A stretch of 64,000 bases of DNA from Ancylostoma caninum. Its lineage: Eukaryota > Nematoda > Chromadorea > Rhabditida > Ancylostomatidae. This document shows positions 1-10,479 of the stretch, in pieces. A program made the position numbers and the translations under genes. Where the stretch lies: NCBI GenBank assembly GCA_037903475.1, contig JBAJFG010000002.1:992001-1056000 (forward strand), written 5' to 3'. The notes below the pieces were generated by a model. The model made no database searches and was not told the DNA's origin. It worked only from the letters and a program-made list of their open reading frames with translations. How positions within the stretch are numbered: the stretch's first letter is position 1; every line of letters starts with the position of its first letter.

Positions 1-282
1 ATAAGAAAAAGGAACAAATGTATGCACACAGACAGATGTATGAGGGCGGGAGAGGTAGACCGCATCAACTTTGGCGATGCTATGGCAGTCACAGGACACG
101 CGGTGGTTCTGAAAAGCATTTCTGTAAACACATCGAGCCGTACTCCCCTTCTCATTGGCCGCACAAACACTGGTCGCGAGGCCGCAGAACGAAGTTCTGA
201 CTTTTTTTTGTGTTGCGTTTTTGTAAATAAAAGTTTCAATGACTGTGTGCATCGAAAGGTGTAGTGGAAACACCAGTTTTTC

Positions 283-507
283 GGGGAGGAGGCATGTGGT
301 AAATGGTGGCTAAAATGATGTTGACGTTCCTAGAATGGTTTGAAAGTGATGGCGGATAAGATAACCGAGTGTATAAAAGTACCCGGATGAGAGAGTAGGA
401 TTCATTCTTAACTGTGCCTTTGTGTACACACGTCAATAAACCTTCAACCGACTGTGCCGTGGAAGATCCCACCCAACTGGCTTCTTATTGTCGTATCAAC
501 TTCAGAA
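283..507 (+). mobile_element. Putative LTR remnant (polypurine run, TATAAAA, AATAAA)
   Basis: A purine run (283-292) is followed by TG at 295. TATAAAAG lies near 372, GATTCATTC about 27 bp later, GTCAATAAA near 431-440, and the segment ends in CTTCTTATTGTC. The same order of signals recurs at 531-731, which suggests two related LTRs (promoter plus polyadenylation signal). No gag-pol reading frame is visible in 1-282. Confidence 0.3.
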
Positions 508-530
508 AACTTCCCGTAAAATGGCGTTCT

Positions 531-731
531 GTTAGATATGAACTTTGAACCCTGATGTTTGTGTTGAACTTTGAATCCCATGTATGTTTGTCTGTGTGAT
601 GTACTTTGTACCCAGCATAATATACATATAAAGGGGTCATCCGAGTACGATTCATTCGGAGCGTCCGTCAATAAACTATACCTACCGGCACCGCCTAAGC
701 AACTCGTTTATTAAGCTTCTTATTGTCACAT
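531..731 (+). mobile_element. Second putative LTR-like segment
   Basis: Starts TGTTAGATATG and ends TTATTGTCACA. It shares TATAAAG, GATTCATTC, GTCAATAAAC and CTTCTTATTGTC with 283-507 in the same order. It is probably a diverged solo LTR. A host promoter or 3' end cannot be excluded. Confidence 0.3.
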
Positions 732-735
732 CCAC

Positions 736-2459
736 TCAAAAAAGCTGGAAACCCTCGGTATAGCTTCTACAAAATAGACTCATAAAGATATCTGTTTGAA
801 AGCTGTCATGAAATGTAGCGCTTATAACTCTGTGTGTGCCTTAATAATCCTACCCCACAAGTCGTTTTCGGGATTCTTATAGTAGTAAAATCTGTGTGAA
901 CTGCCGAGAACGACGGTATCTGGTATGAAAGACCTCAGAACCATCTACTACTCCGTTTTTGAATAGTTTACGTTTCTTGGGCTGCATGCACAAGTTCCGG
1001 GTCAGCACCAGATCTGATTCAAACTTCGTTTGTTGCGTGTACAGTTGTATCCTGGGTTCTCGTTCACTGACCAGGCTATGGATGATTGTTCAACGAATTA
1101 CGGACGTGAAAACAGAAAAAGGGTGATGCCTGATCGAATTACGGAACAAGCTGTTCAGCCAGATTACAATACCAGGACATTTCTGTTGTCACATCTCGTA
1201 ACGTTCCACAGACCGAGCAGATTTAGAGCTGCAGCTATTGTCAGGTGAATATGTTCTCCTATGACGTCGAAATCACGCAGTTTTGCAATCGAGGAGGATT
1301 GTATCTACAGCAATGTACGAGTCAGACATGCCGAAAGTATCAACTACGGTGAGAAAATACTCCTAGTTAGACTGTTGTCCAGTTTTCGAGGCAAAAGTTA
1401 TAGCATAAGGTGGGCAGTGCTCGCGAAACCAGCGTGGAATTGTTCCCCTCAGCGATTTACAAAGATGGATCTCCATGGGTTTCATTTGACGTCACATTGC
1501 TTGAGGCCATGTTAATAACCTAGGGTGAACGTCCAGGGTGAGGCCTGAACAGTGTTTGAGGCCATGTTAAGTAACTTAGGGTGGACGTCCAGGGTGAGGC
1601 CTGAACAGTTTTTGGGTGATGACGGAACAGTTTCCGGGTCTTTACTGGACAAATCACAGGTGCTCGTAGCTTCCTGTCAAAAGTCCTACGGCAAAGCATA
1701 ACATCTTCCCCCAATTTTTCTCCTCAAAAATAGAAGTCCCGATGGGCTGGCCTTTTACGACTATTTCTGGCTAGAGGACGTACTCGACCTCGTTTGGGCG
1801 CTTCATTTCCAATAGATATTTGAAACTGAAGAAGACAATTTCTAATACTGATAAATTTTCTCAAAATGCCTAACGTTGTCGTCATGAATCCATTTTTCCT
1901 CCACCTAGCTCTGAGGGAGAAGTTGGTGAAAGTCGGTTGGATGGCAATTCCAAGGCTGGAAAATGTTTGTCATGTTCGCTAATTTTGAAGACCACAGTGA
2001 GATATTCCTGAGCAAGAACATAAACGATTGGTAGAAGGAACTGCTCAATATTTTCAAGCAAAGTTGATGACGCATGGTTAAAAAACCTTAACGCACATGT
2101 CCACAGTGACCTACCCTAAGAAGAAGTTAATAAAATTAAAGAATAAATGAACAACCGATATGCCGGTACTTCAGTGCAACATGCTCGTCATATTTGTGTT
2201 CAGCACATGACAAAAGCGTACGCATTCCCTGTACTTACTGGGAGTGATCAGAAGTGGAAAATCAGCAAAGTCCATAAATAGGTAATTTTGGACAATTTTC
2301 TGTCAGATTTGTGTTCGGCGAATTGAACAGCGCAACAGACATGTCGTGAGCAGCCCCTGGGCAAAAATAAAGAAGAATCAATGAGATCGGCGTTGTTGTT
2401 GATGCAATTGATAGCTTTTGGCGAAAAGTGTTGAGACCTCCATAGCTCAGTAGAGGTTA
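736..2459. other. No gene recognised
   Basis: Only short frames with no recognisable product. Near 2160-2345 there are two segments resembling the internal tandem unit of the Helitron-like element at 23912-24764 (CATATTTGTGTTCAGC), in reverse orientation. Nothing else is assignable apart from the 1501-1612 duplication. Confidence 0.4.
1501..1612 (+). repeat. Two-copy tandem repeat, about 56 bp
   Basis: TTGAGGCCATGTTAA through GAGGCCTGAACAGT occurs twice back to back with few differences. No gene is seen around it (736-2459). Confidence 0.85.
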
Positions 2460-3310
2460 AGTATTCAACGTTTGGCCCTGACTAGCGCTCCTCCGGGACG
2501 CTAGAAAGTGGGGTGGGGCAGCCACTTGGGAGATGTTAAAAGCTTCGCATCTGCCAAATCCCTAGAAAATCCAAAAAAGCAAAACTAATCATTAAATGGC
2601 CTCAAATATGAAATCCCTCTTATTGGTTGAGTATGAGTATGAAAAGCCCATTCTCCATCATAGGGCGTACTCGTGCGTTTTCTTCACTACTGGGTCAAGG
2701 CAGAAGCATTTTCCATCGGCAGACCTGTATCCTTCCATCCTCCATACTATTGTACCAAAGTGAACTCGTATCCTGGTAATCTCCACACTATTGGGCCACG
2801 GCGGGTATTGGTGGACCCGTATTCTCGCGTCATCTTCACTGTTGGCCACAGCGAACCCGTTCACAGTTGGCTGAGCCGCATCTTGGTAGGCTCCAGTTTA
2901 CTAAGTCACGGCAGATCCATCCTATATCGGCGGACCAGTATCCTAGCGTTCCTCACTCCACTGGGCCACAGCATCCGCTTCCTTCACCAGTAGATCGCAT
3001 CCTGGCGTTCTCTGCGCCAAGACAGGCACGTTCTCCGTCGGCGGTCCCGTATCCTGCCGCACAGCTTAGCCAAAGTGGACCCTTTCTTCGTAGGCGGACC
3101 CGTATCCTGTTGTGCTCTCAACAGTATTAAGCAACGGCGGTTCCTTCCTCGTGGACCCGTATCCTGGTGTTCCCCATACTAATGGGCCAAGGCGGACCCT
3201 TCCTCCAATATTGGATCCCTATCCTGGCGTTCTCCACGTTATTGAGCCACACCGCATTCATCCTATATTGGCGGACCCGTATTATGGCATTCTCCACACC
3301 ACTGGACCAC
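2460..3310 (+). repeat. Dispersed repeat: conserved head plus about 60-bp minisatellite
   Basis: The head (2480-2655, GGGGTGGGGCAG; CTAATCATTAAATGG) is shared with 15605-15790. It is followed by about ten diverged copies of a roughly 60-bp unit containing GACCCGTATCCTGGCGTTCT, CACACTATTGGGCCAC and GGCGGACC. The same unit makes up 15790-16465 and, inverted, 20045-20409. Reading frames across the array are by-products of the period. Confidence 0.8.
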
Positions 3311-3891
3311 GGAGGAACATTAATGATATTCGCGACTTTAGTTGATGGGCCCAAATTGCTTTTTTTGATCGTCCTATAGGCGAAAAATAAAAAGAAAATG
3401 AAGTCTTTTGGATAATAACTTTATGGACGATGCATGCCATATTTGTGTTAAGCTTCTCTGAGAGCGTCAGTGAGTGAGTTCTTACCCACTCCAGAGAAGA
3501 AGCGAAACTCGACTTCAAAAACTCGGCTAAAACTTGGATCAAAACAAAGACTCGATGTTACCGTGCATACTTACTTCTTTACTTAGATACTTAGGTGGCC
3601 CGTCGTCACTTGTCGTGCGGGTCCCAGCATCGCTTCCACTCGTTTCGTTTTCGCGCCACCATCATCCAGTAGCATCGTAGACGACGTTGGCGAGAGTTGT
3701 GCTTCGTTTCCAGCTAAGCGTTCAGCTGGTCCATCCTTATTCTAAACACGTCGGCCCATCTCGTTGGTGATCTCCCTCGAGGTCGTTTCGTTTCTCTTGG
3801 GATCCATTCCAAAATTCTTTCAGTCTACCTATCGTCTTCTCTTCTTATTAGATGATCAGCCCATCCTTGTTTAGCCTTCGATACGTATTCC

Positions 3892-3991
3892 GCTGGGTCA
3901 TGAAGGCGAAACTTTTGTCGCAAATCAAAGCTGCGAAGCTTTGATTTGAAAAAAAATTTTTTCAAATCAAATTAAGCCTTCATGACCCAGC
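3892..3991. mobile_element. 100-bp foldback (MITE-like) in the RTE C-terminal region
   Basis: Ends are perfect 16-bp inverted copies, GCTGGGTCATGAAGGC and its complement. Inside are a second inverted repeat AAATCAAAGCT/AGCTTTGATTT and an A8T6 core. The flanking RTE coding homology continues on both sides, so it is an insertion. Confidence 0.7.
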
Positions 3992-4192
3992 CTGATGTTG
4001 GGTATGCCGGTTGTACCTCAAAGGACGCTCGAGCGCTCTGTGTATAGTTCGTAGCGCCTTCGACGTGGCCGCACTGTCCGTCCGCAGCAAAACAGAGCGC
4101 TAGAAGAACGGTAGAATCGAAAAGATGAGCACGGAGGTCGGAGTCTGCTAGTTGGTCTGTGGCTTCTCTCTCTCTTCTATTCGCTCTCCTTC

Positions 4193-5225
4193 TCAGTACG
4201 CGTTCTTCATCAATTGGGTCGCCCTATTTATTCGCAGTCCTATCCTTTTCCCTACTTCGTTTAGCTCACAAAGCATCGCCTCCGCTTCATTAGTATTCTT
4301 CGAGAAAAGTACGATGTCGTCCGCAGAATGAAGATTTGAGACGAACCGTCCATCAATCCGTATGCCTTTCTCCTCCCAGTCGAGTGAGCTCATTGCCCAC
4401 TGCAATGCGGAAGCAAACAGCTTCGGCGATACAGTATCGCCATATCGTACCCCCTTCGCAATCGGAATGGTAAAGGGGCGTTGAAAAAGCTGTATCGTCG
4501 TTGAGCATCCAAAATAGCAGTCGGCTAGTGTTCTCATATATGACGCGTCCACTCCCTGGTCTACAAGTGCTGACAATATTACGTTTGTTTGTACGCTGTC
4601 GAACGCTTTTTCGTCGTCAGCGAAGGTTAGGACCAAGAGAAGACGGTACTCCCGACAAACCTCTATGACCCTCAAAACGGTTTGAATGTTGGCCATGCAG
4701 CTGAATCCCTTGCGGAAACCAGTCTGTTTTCGGGTTTGGGCTCCATCCAAGGTCCTCAATGTGCGTGTGAGGATCTTTGTAAAAAAAAACTTATAAAGCA
4801 CACTCAGCAAACATATCGGACCATAGTTCCAAAGATCCTCTCTATCTCCTTTGCGTGAGGTTCTCCATTGGTTCGGAATTCTTTCCTTCTGAAGATAAGA
4901 TGAGAAATGTATTGCGAGAATGACGTGAAGATGACTGCTTCCTGCTCGCCGATAGATCAGCCGATATAAGGTCGGTCCAGGGGCGGTGCCAGGTTTCATG
5001 CTCCCTGTCGCAACACGAATCTCCCGAAGGAAGAATCTAAGGGATATTTGGGCCTGACAGTGCTGTTGAGGAACGGAAAAGGTTCGCATAAAATTTTTTA
5101 TTTTGTGATTGATTCCATCTCAAAACGTGGACAATACCGTCTCCATTCTTCAGGGCTGTCAGCGGAATACATATTATAGAAGTGAAAGTCCGTCTTCTCG
5201 ACACTTTTTCAGACTTGTTCTCCAT
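4193..5225 (-). pseudogene. RTE reverse transcriptase, degraded
   Basis: Two overlapping frames (5225-5037 and 5089-4193). Visible motifs are PGTAPGPTLYR, IPNQWRTS, NYGPICLLSVLYK, KQTGFRKGFS, the palm motif EKAFDSV, GVRYGDTVSPKLF and SADDIVLF. The first catalytic motif reads FADDEKAFDS where F.DYEKAFDS is usual. The third has Ser in place of the aromatic before ADD. The enzyme is probably inactive. Confidence 0.88.
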
Positions 5226-5426
5226 TCTGCTGCTTCCAGAGTCTTCTTCCGCCTGAATTACTGCAGATCCTCATGCAATGCTCTTCCGCAGCTGGCATTG
5301 GCTATCAACTGCTCAATGTAGGATGCATTCGGATCAAGCCTCAATGCCCTTTTTAGCAAGCAGCTCCTTGGTGGCCTTTGAAATGCGTTCCAAGTTTGTT
5401 GTTCGGGGTTTTGAGGCACGTTCAGC

Positions 5427-6287
5427 TTAGATTCTTAGTTTTTCTAGAAGCATCTCGTAGTCCTCAGTGGGGTCTTCCACGATATGCCAGTCATGTTCGG
5501 AATGAGACTCAGCAAGGGCGGTATCGTCATAAACGACTTCTTTTCTTCCTCCCCGGTGGCAGGTGTTCTCTTCCATCTTGCAGCTGAATCGGATTTTTGC
5601 ACGGAGGAGACGGTGATCGGATCCACAGCAGAATGATGGTACCACTAAAACATCAAATAGACACCACCTTCAGTTTGTGAGTATGTGGTCGATCTCCGTA
5701 CGAGTCGCACCGTTGCGTGATTCCTATGTCCACCGGCGGTAGTTCTTCTTCATGAAAATGGAATTCCCATGGAAGAGGCGTACAGAGGACAGAAGCCCAG
5801 CGAGACGACTACCGTTTTCGTTCCAGTCTCCTAATCGAAGTTTCCTATCCTGGGCTCGTCTCCTTCAGCCTTCCAAAGCTTGGCGTTTAGGTCCCCAACA
5901 ACGAATTTGTAGGAGTCGTGGATGATTTCTCCCAACCACTCGTAGAAATTGTGAAACTCCGCTGCATCAGCTGCGAGCGCTTGTGAGTAACAGTTGATGA
6001 TACTGGGACTTGTGACGAGGAAGGTTAAGCCGGAGAATTGCTACACGAGGTGACAGGATCTTGTGTGAGTCGACGAGATGGACAACAAACCAAACGCGCC
6101 CAACACTTCTTTAGGGAAACTTTTCTCCGCGGATGTCCAGTATTTCGTCGCGGAGTTGTCGAACGTCGCTCTTCCCGTTCTTGGTCTCTTGTAGACCGAT
6201 TACATAGGATTCGATTCGTCCTGCGGCTTCGAGAAGAGAGTGAAGATCGGCGTCTGTAGAGACTGTTCTGGCGTTATAGATGCAGAA
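5427..6287 (-). pseudogene. RTE apurinic-type endonuclease, degraded
   Basis: 5' fragment (6287 to about 6111): IYNARTVSTDADLHSLLE and GLQETK, the first two catalytic motifs (Asn, Glu). 3' fragment (5645-5427): [15 protein letters not shown], the terminal SDH motif. The middle is frameshifted. The MITE at 6288-6569 splits the coding region so that the frame before it (DSFMLC) would join directly to IYNART. Confidence 0.85.
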
Positions 6288-6569
6288 GAGTGGCGGACGC
6301 AGGGGCGGGGGAGGGGCGGGAGGCCTCTCCCCAAGAATGGGTCGGCAAATTTTCGAAATTACTTTACAGTACAAATAAAAATCTTGTATTAGTTTATTTT
6401 TATTTGTTCATTTTTATTACTATTTTTAATATAATTCTTATTTATTATTTATTGTTATAATTAATATTTTTATTAATTTCATTTTCTATCTCTGTCCTCA
6501 AAGCGGCGGAGACCCCATTTTTTTCCCACGCCCCCCCCCCCTCCCGCCCCCTTTCTGCGTCCGCCACTG
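6288..6569. mobile_element. hAT-type MITE, copy 1 (inserted in RTE endonuclease)
   Basis: Terminal inverted repeats GAGTGGCGGACGCAG and CTGCGTCCGCCACTG flank G/C homopolymer blocks and an AT-rich core with AGAATGGGTCGGCAAATTTT. Flanks ATGCAGAA and ACGCAGAG are a diverged 8-bp target duplication. Related copies are at 20640, 31081 and 43863. Confidence 0.88.
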
Positions 6570-6720
6570 ACGCAGAGCATGAAAGAGTCTTTGCGGTGTG
6601 TCGCGCTCGTGTCGTCTTGGTCCGAGATCAAAGACGTCATGCGCAACGGGAGATTCGGTCGCCTCCCACCGGTTGACGTACCGTCCGACGTCTGAGACGG
6701 CAAAGCGCAGTGTGTACTAG

Positions 6721-8266
6721 AGTTTTGACCGAATCGAATAAAATTCGAATATTTATTCAAATGTTCGAATATTCGAAAACACGAATATTCGAAAATTCAA
6801 AGGTTCTGAAAAATTTGAAAGTTCGAATATTCGAAAATTCGGGGGTCTCAAAAAAACTCGAAAATTCGAATATTCGAAAATTCGATGGCCTCGCGATATT
6901 CGAAAATTCGAATATTCGAAAATTTTAGGTCGAAAACTCGAATATTTGGAAGTGTTTTGCGTCGCAACTGTTACTTCAGTTCCATTTTCTCGCTGGAGAA
7001 CCATTCCAGTTGAAACCTCAGTCCAATTTCTCATTTCAACCTCAATTTCCCCAAAACCTGCTCGTATCTTTGCACGCATTCGAAAGCCACCAACTGCATT
7101 TGAAAGCTTTGGAACTGCAATCCTACGAGGTATACGACATTGGCGACGAAAATTTCTCCGATGAAACGTGTACTTTTCTAGACACTTGAGAAACCAGCAG
7201 TTTCAACTAAACTTCTGGTTATTCAAGCCTTTCTTCCAGAACTAAGTAAGTGGAGTAAGTGAACCGCAAACTATTAATAAATTTTACTTTTTTTATTTTA
7301 GCATTCTTCCCCATGTTTAGCTAATTTCCGACCACTGCTTCGTTTAAACTCTTTCTAAGTACATAACCGTTAGTTATGGAATTCAAAGCTCACACCAAAT
7401 CTTGAGATCCTCTTAATCTTTTTTCCCAAACATACTCCGACTTCTTGTTATAGAAGTTCTGTTGGTTTTGACATCAAGGCACAAGCATGCAGTTGGTAAA
7501 CAGAAGTAGTAGTGAGGAACGGAGTAACACGGAGTGTTTCTTTTATACCGCTGACGTTTTTTTTTTGTTTTTTTTTTGTTTTTTTTTGATAGTTGGAAGC
7601 TCATTCATGATTAAGGTAACTGAACCACTTTTCTATACACCCAACATTATTTTCACAGCCTCAATACCTCTACATTCACTACATTCACTACCATGGCATG
7701 TTTTGTTCAATTACAACACAGATATTAGAGCGAAAGCCTTTTCACGAACGACGGGTTTCATCCACTCTACGATCCTTTAACGATGGAAAAAGACCTCAAG
7801 TGAGATTGGCGTTCTTGAGCTTAGGAGTTTCAACCAGTTGCAATTCTAAAACCGATAAAGGACCAACTCCACAGCAACACAAGCTTCCACTCATGAGAAG
7901 GTTGTGAGAAATTTCAAAACGGCAAATGAAACTTACTACCCAAAACGTTTCATGCCCGTTGTGATTGGCAATCATATCGCCTCGTTCGAGGTACAGAATG
8001 TTTTTACCAAATAGAATGTTATTCGAGTAAATATTCGAACATTCGAATATTCGAAAGCTCGAATATTCGAAAATTCGGTGCTTCGGAAAAATTCGAAAAT
8101 TCGAATATTCAAAAATTCGGGGATCCCTAGAAATTCGAAAATCCGAATATTCGGTGGGTTCAGAAAATTCGGAAGTTCGAATGTTCGAAAATTCGGGGGT
8201 CCCCAAAAGTTCGAAAATTCGAATGTTCGAATATTCGGAAAATATTTTCGAATGTAAAACTCTAGG
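6721..8266. mobile_element. TTCGAA-rich element, copy A (full length)
   Basis: Flanked by an exact 8-bp duplication GTGTACTA (6713-6720 and 8267-8274). Ends read GAGTTTTGAC and GTAAAACTC. Both subterminal regions (6750-6950, 8030-8250) are arrays of TTCGAATATTCGAAAATTCG with a 42-bp higher period. The central 1.1 kb has no recognisable transposase. It sits inside the RTE leader, whose sequence resumes at 8275. Shortened copies are at 16809-17460 and 17810-18790. Confidence 0.8.
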
Positions 8267-8611
8267 GTGTACTAAGTACTGAGGCAGAAAGTGACAAAGT
8301 CTGGACAGACAAGTAAAAGTTTTTCCCATACTGAGCAGCCCTGCCGCTGCGAGCTCAGCTGTCACCACAGGTAGTCGCCGACCTAAGTGGATCAGGGAAG
8401 CCACCTAGCGACTGATATTGCCAAGACGGTGGAGACTTCTACAGTGGTTTACTCCTGGGTAGGCTTTCACTTGCCTGGAAAAGTCGAGCCCCTTCTCAGA
8501 TTGGGAGACCATAGCGGAGGATGTACCTCCGCTGTGCATTGGAGTCCGACACTCAGTGTCACCCCCGCTTCCCTGTGAGGCGGTAAACCGTCGCGGGAGT
8601 TCCATACATAG

Positions 8612-8830
8612 TTGCCATATTTGTGTTCAGCGCATTCCAAATTCGCAGAGGGCATGTCATCACTGATCTCCAAGCAAAAGTTGCGAAAAATCGATAAAAT
8701 TAATTCAGGATGGTTGTCACATATGGTCCCGATCGGTCCACGCTCCGCGATTTCTATTAGGAACATACATACAAACACATAAACACACAAACACACAAAA
8801 CAAACTTTCACTTCTATATATAATACACAG
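8612..8830 (-). mobile_element. Fragment related to the Helitron-like element at 23912
   Basis: On the minus strand it begins TATATAGAAGTGAAAGTTTG, then a GTGTTT-rich tract, then AGAAATCGCGGAGCGTGGAC, CGATCGGGACCA and one copy of the internal unit ending GCGCTGAACACAAATATGGC. The same order is seen at 23920-24200 on the plus strand. Only the 5' part is present. Confidence 0.65.
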
Positions 8831-8839
8831 GTGACGTTC

Positions 8840-9380
8840 AAATTTCCTCTACCGTGGACCCACCACGGGGATAGACGATTTTGCCGCGGTGCTGTAGAGA
8901 TCCATCGCTCATATGTTCGCTTTTAACGCAAGAAACCGCTGATCCACCGCGGGAAGAAGAAATTTTGGAGTACAGACCATTTCTTCTGGGATTCATCACG
9001 CAATAATTGAGCAAACCTATTATGATTAGCTTTATTACTTATCCTATAGACGACATAGTTCTAAGAGACCCTGCATGCTGAGTGGAGTACTGTTGCGTTG
9101 CTGTATAACAATTCAATACTTACATTTTCGTGGAGTAAGGGTGCTAATACATAAGGAACGCTCACGATAACTACAGGTTGGTCCGAGTATGACATCGACG
9201 TTCTGTGAAAGCAGCTGTATAGTGGCTCCAGCTGCAAGCTCTTCGTTGCACTCATCGAATAGATAGATGAACCTAGAATTTGTCAGGATATTCAACCTAT
9301 TCGACATGTGAAACAGATGCTTGAGCTTGTGTTCAGAACAAATATTTTTCGATCAGTCTTTTCGTCAAGGGAGTGTATTA
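8840..9380. other. No gene recognised
   Basis: Unassigned sequence between the Helitron-like fragment and a mariner. Only short frames, none with a recognisable domain. Confidence 0.4.
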
Positions 9381-10238
9381 GATTGTCGGAAAAGTTTCCC
9401 GCCACTCTTTTCCTCATTTCGTCAATCTTTCCGCAGTTGTTTAGGAACTTTGTACCCAAAACTTATAAGAAGGCTAGGCAATAACCTTTTCATACCAAAT
9501 TTCCTTCCGCGTTCCATCACAGTTATGGCCGAAAAAATCGTCATCGACTAGAAGCATGTTTCACTGTTTCTGCTTTGAAAATTCATAAAACACGGCAATG
9601 AAAGCGATGCGACAAAGAATGTACGTCACAAAATAGGCCCCTCCACTTGCTCTTACTGCACTGTAAATGTTTGGTCCCGCAAGTTTGGAGAAGGCTATAT
9701 CGGCGTGGGAAAAATTAGGATTCCGTCGACCGGTTGTAGTGGTTGGAGAACGCCTCCTGGAGCTGTTTCAAGAGAGGTGGAGGCGTGGTGCCCATGAGCT
9801 AGTACAAAAGCTGTTCATCTACACTCCTTCAGAGAGACAAGGGAATAGGTCTCATGTATTCATCCTGATCTGAGCTGCCTCAAGTACTGAGAGATGTGTG
9901 CCTAAACTTTTTTGACTTTTCCACAGACTCTCGCTTCGCTCAACAACTTGGTTACTAGTGACGAGAAGTGAGCTTCCTAGGTAAATCACTTGCAGGTAAC
10001 CTGGGATTCTAGTGGCAAAACGAGAACTCTATCCAGAGAAGGCGTTGCTCAGTGTTTGATGGAATTAAAATGGAACCACTCACTTGCAGCTGCTGCCGAT
10101 AAGCCGCATTGCTACCGCCGGAGTTACTGTCAAATAATGATGCCACCTACATATATCGTGTAATTATTGGTTGTGTTGAAAAAGAAAAATAACTTTGAAA
10201 AGACAGCTCGAAAATGGCGGGAAACTTTTCCGACAACC
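9381..10238 (+). mobile_element. Mariner remnant
   Basis: Terminal repeats GATTGTCGGAAAAGTTTCCC and its complement GGGAAACTTTTCCGACAACC are flanked by TA on both sides (9379-9380, 10239-10240). Interior plus-strand frames show weak transposase traces: NVWSRKFGEG near 9667 and LVTSDEK..SYVNH near 9945-9975, resembling the GDEKWVLYVNH catalytic motif. Many stops; inactive. Confidence 0.8.
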
Positions 10239-10399
10239 TAGTATGTGAAGTAAGTGTATGATAATCCATTTAGTTCACTTGGTAATGTCTTCAGTGTACA
10301 ATCGGCAGTGCCTGCACTTAGACTTCCAGTTACCCAGCAGTGTAAAGCAGCAGTTATGCATTGCTTAAGAACACTTGTGATTTTGCAATTATACCAGAG

Positions 10400-10471
10400 T
10401 TTGGATCCTGGTCTTAGACATTGCAGAACCATGGGTTTGGATCTTGGTCGGAGACATTGCAAAACAGTCGT
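10400..10471 (+). repeat. 36-bp tandem duplication
   Basis: TTTGGATCCTGGTCTTAGAC and TTTGGATCTTGGTCGGAGAC start 36 bp apart and both run into ATTGCA. It lies in a 10254-10673 open frame that I do not recognise and that is probably non-coding. Confidence 0.6.
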
Positions 10472-10479
10472 TTTGCGCA

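Larger units (their letters stand above)
3570..8605 (-). mobile_element. RTE-like non-LTR retrotransposon, old, with three nested insertions
   Basis: Minus strand. The 5' leader (8605-8275 and 6712-6570), endonuclease (6570-5430), reverse transcriptase (5225-4193) and C-terminal region (to about 3600) are in the right order. The 3' end is an AAGTA-type short repeat near 3570. It is interrupted by a TTCGAA-rich element (6721-8266), a hAT-type MITE (6288-6569) and a 100-bp foldback (3892-3991). Frameshifts and stops break the coding region. The leader differs from those of the copies at 28083 and 40440, so this is a separate subfamily. Confidence 0.85.

Noticed and set aside
2435..2475. tRNA gene starting CATAGCTCAGTAGAGG
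   Set aside because: The A-box-like motif has no B box at the right distance and no cloverleaf.
6721..6960. Array of perfect heat-shock elements
   Set aside because: GAANNTTC occurs often, but neighbouring units meet as TTCGAA with no 2-bp gap, so three-unit nGAAn phasing is not kept. Kept only as a testable idea.
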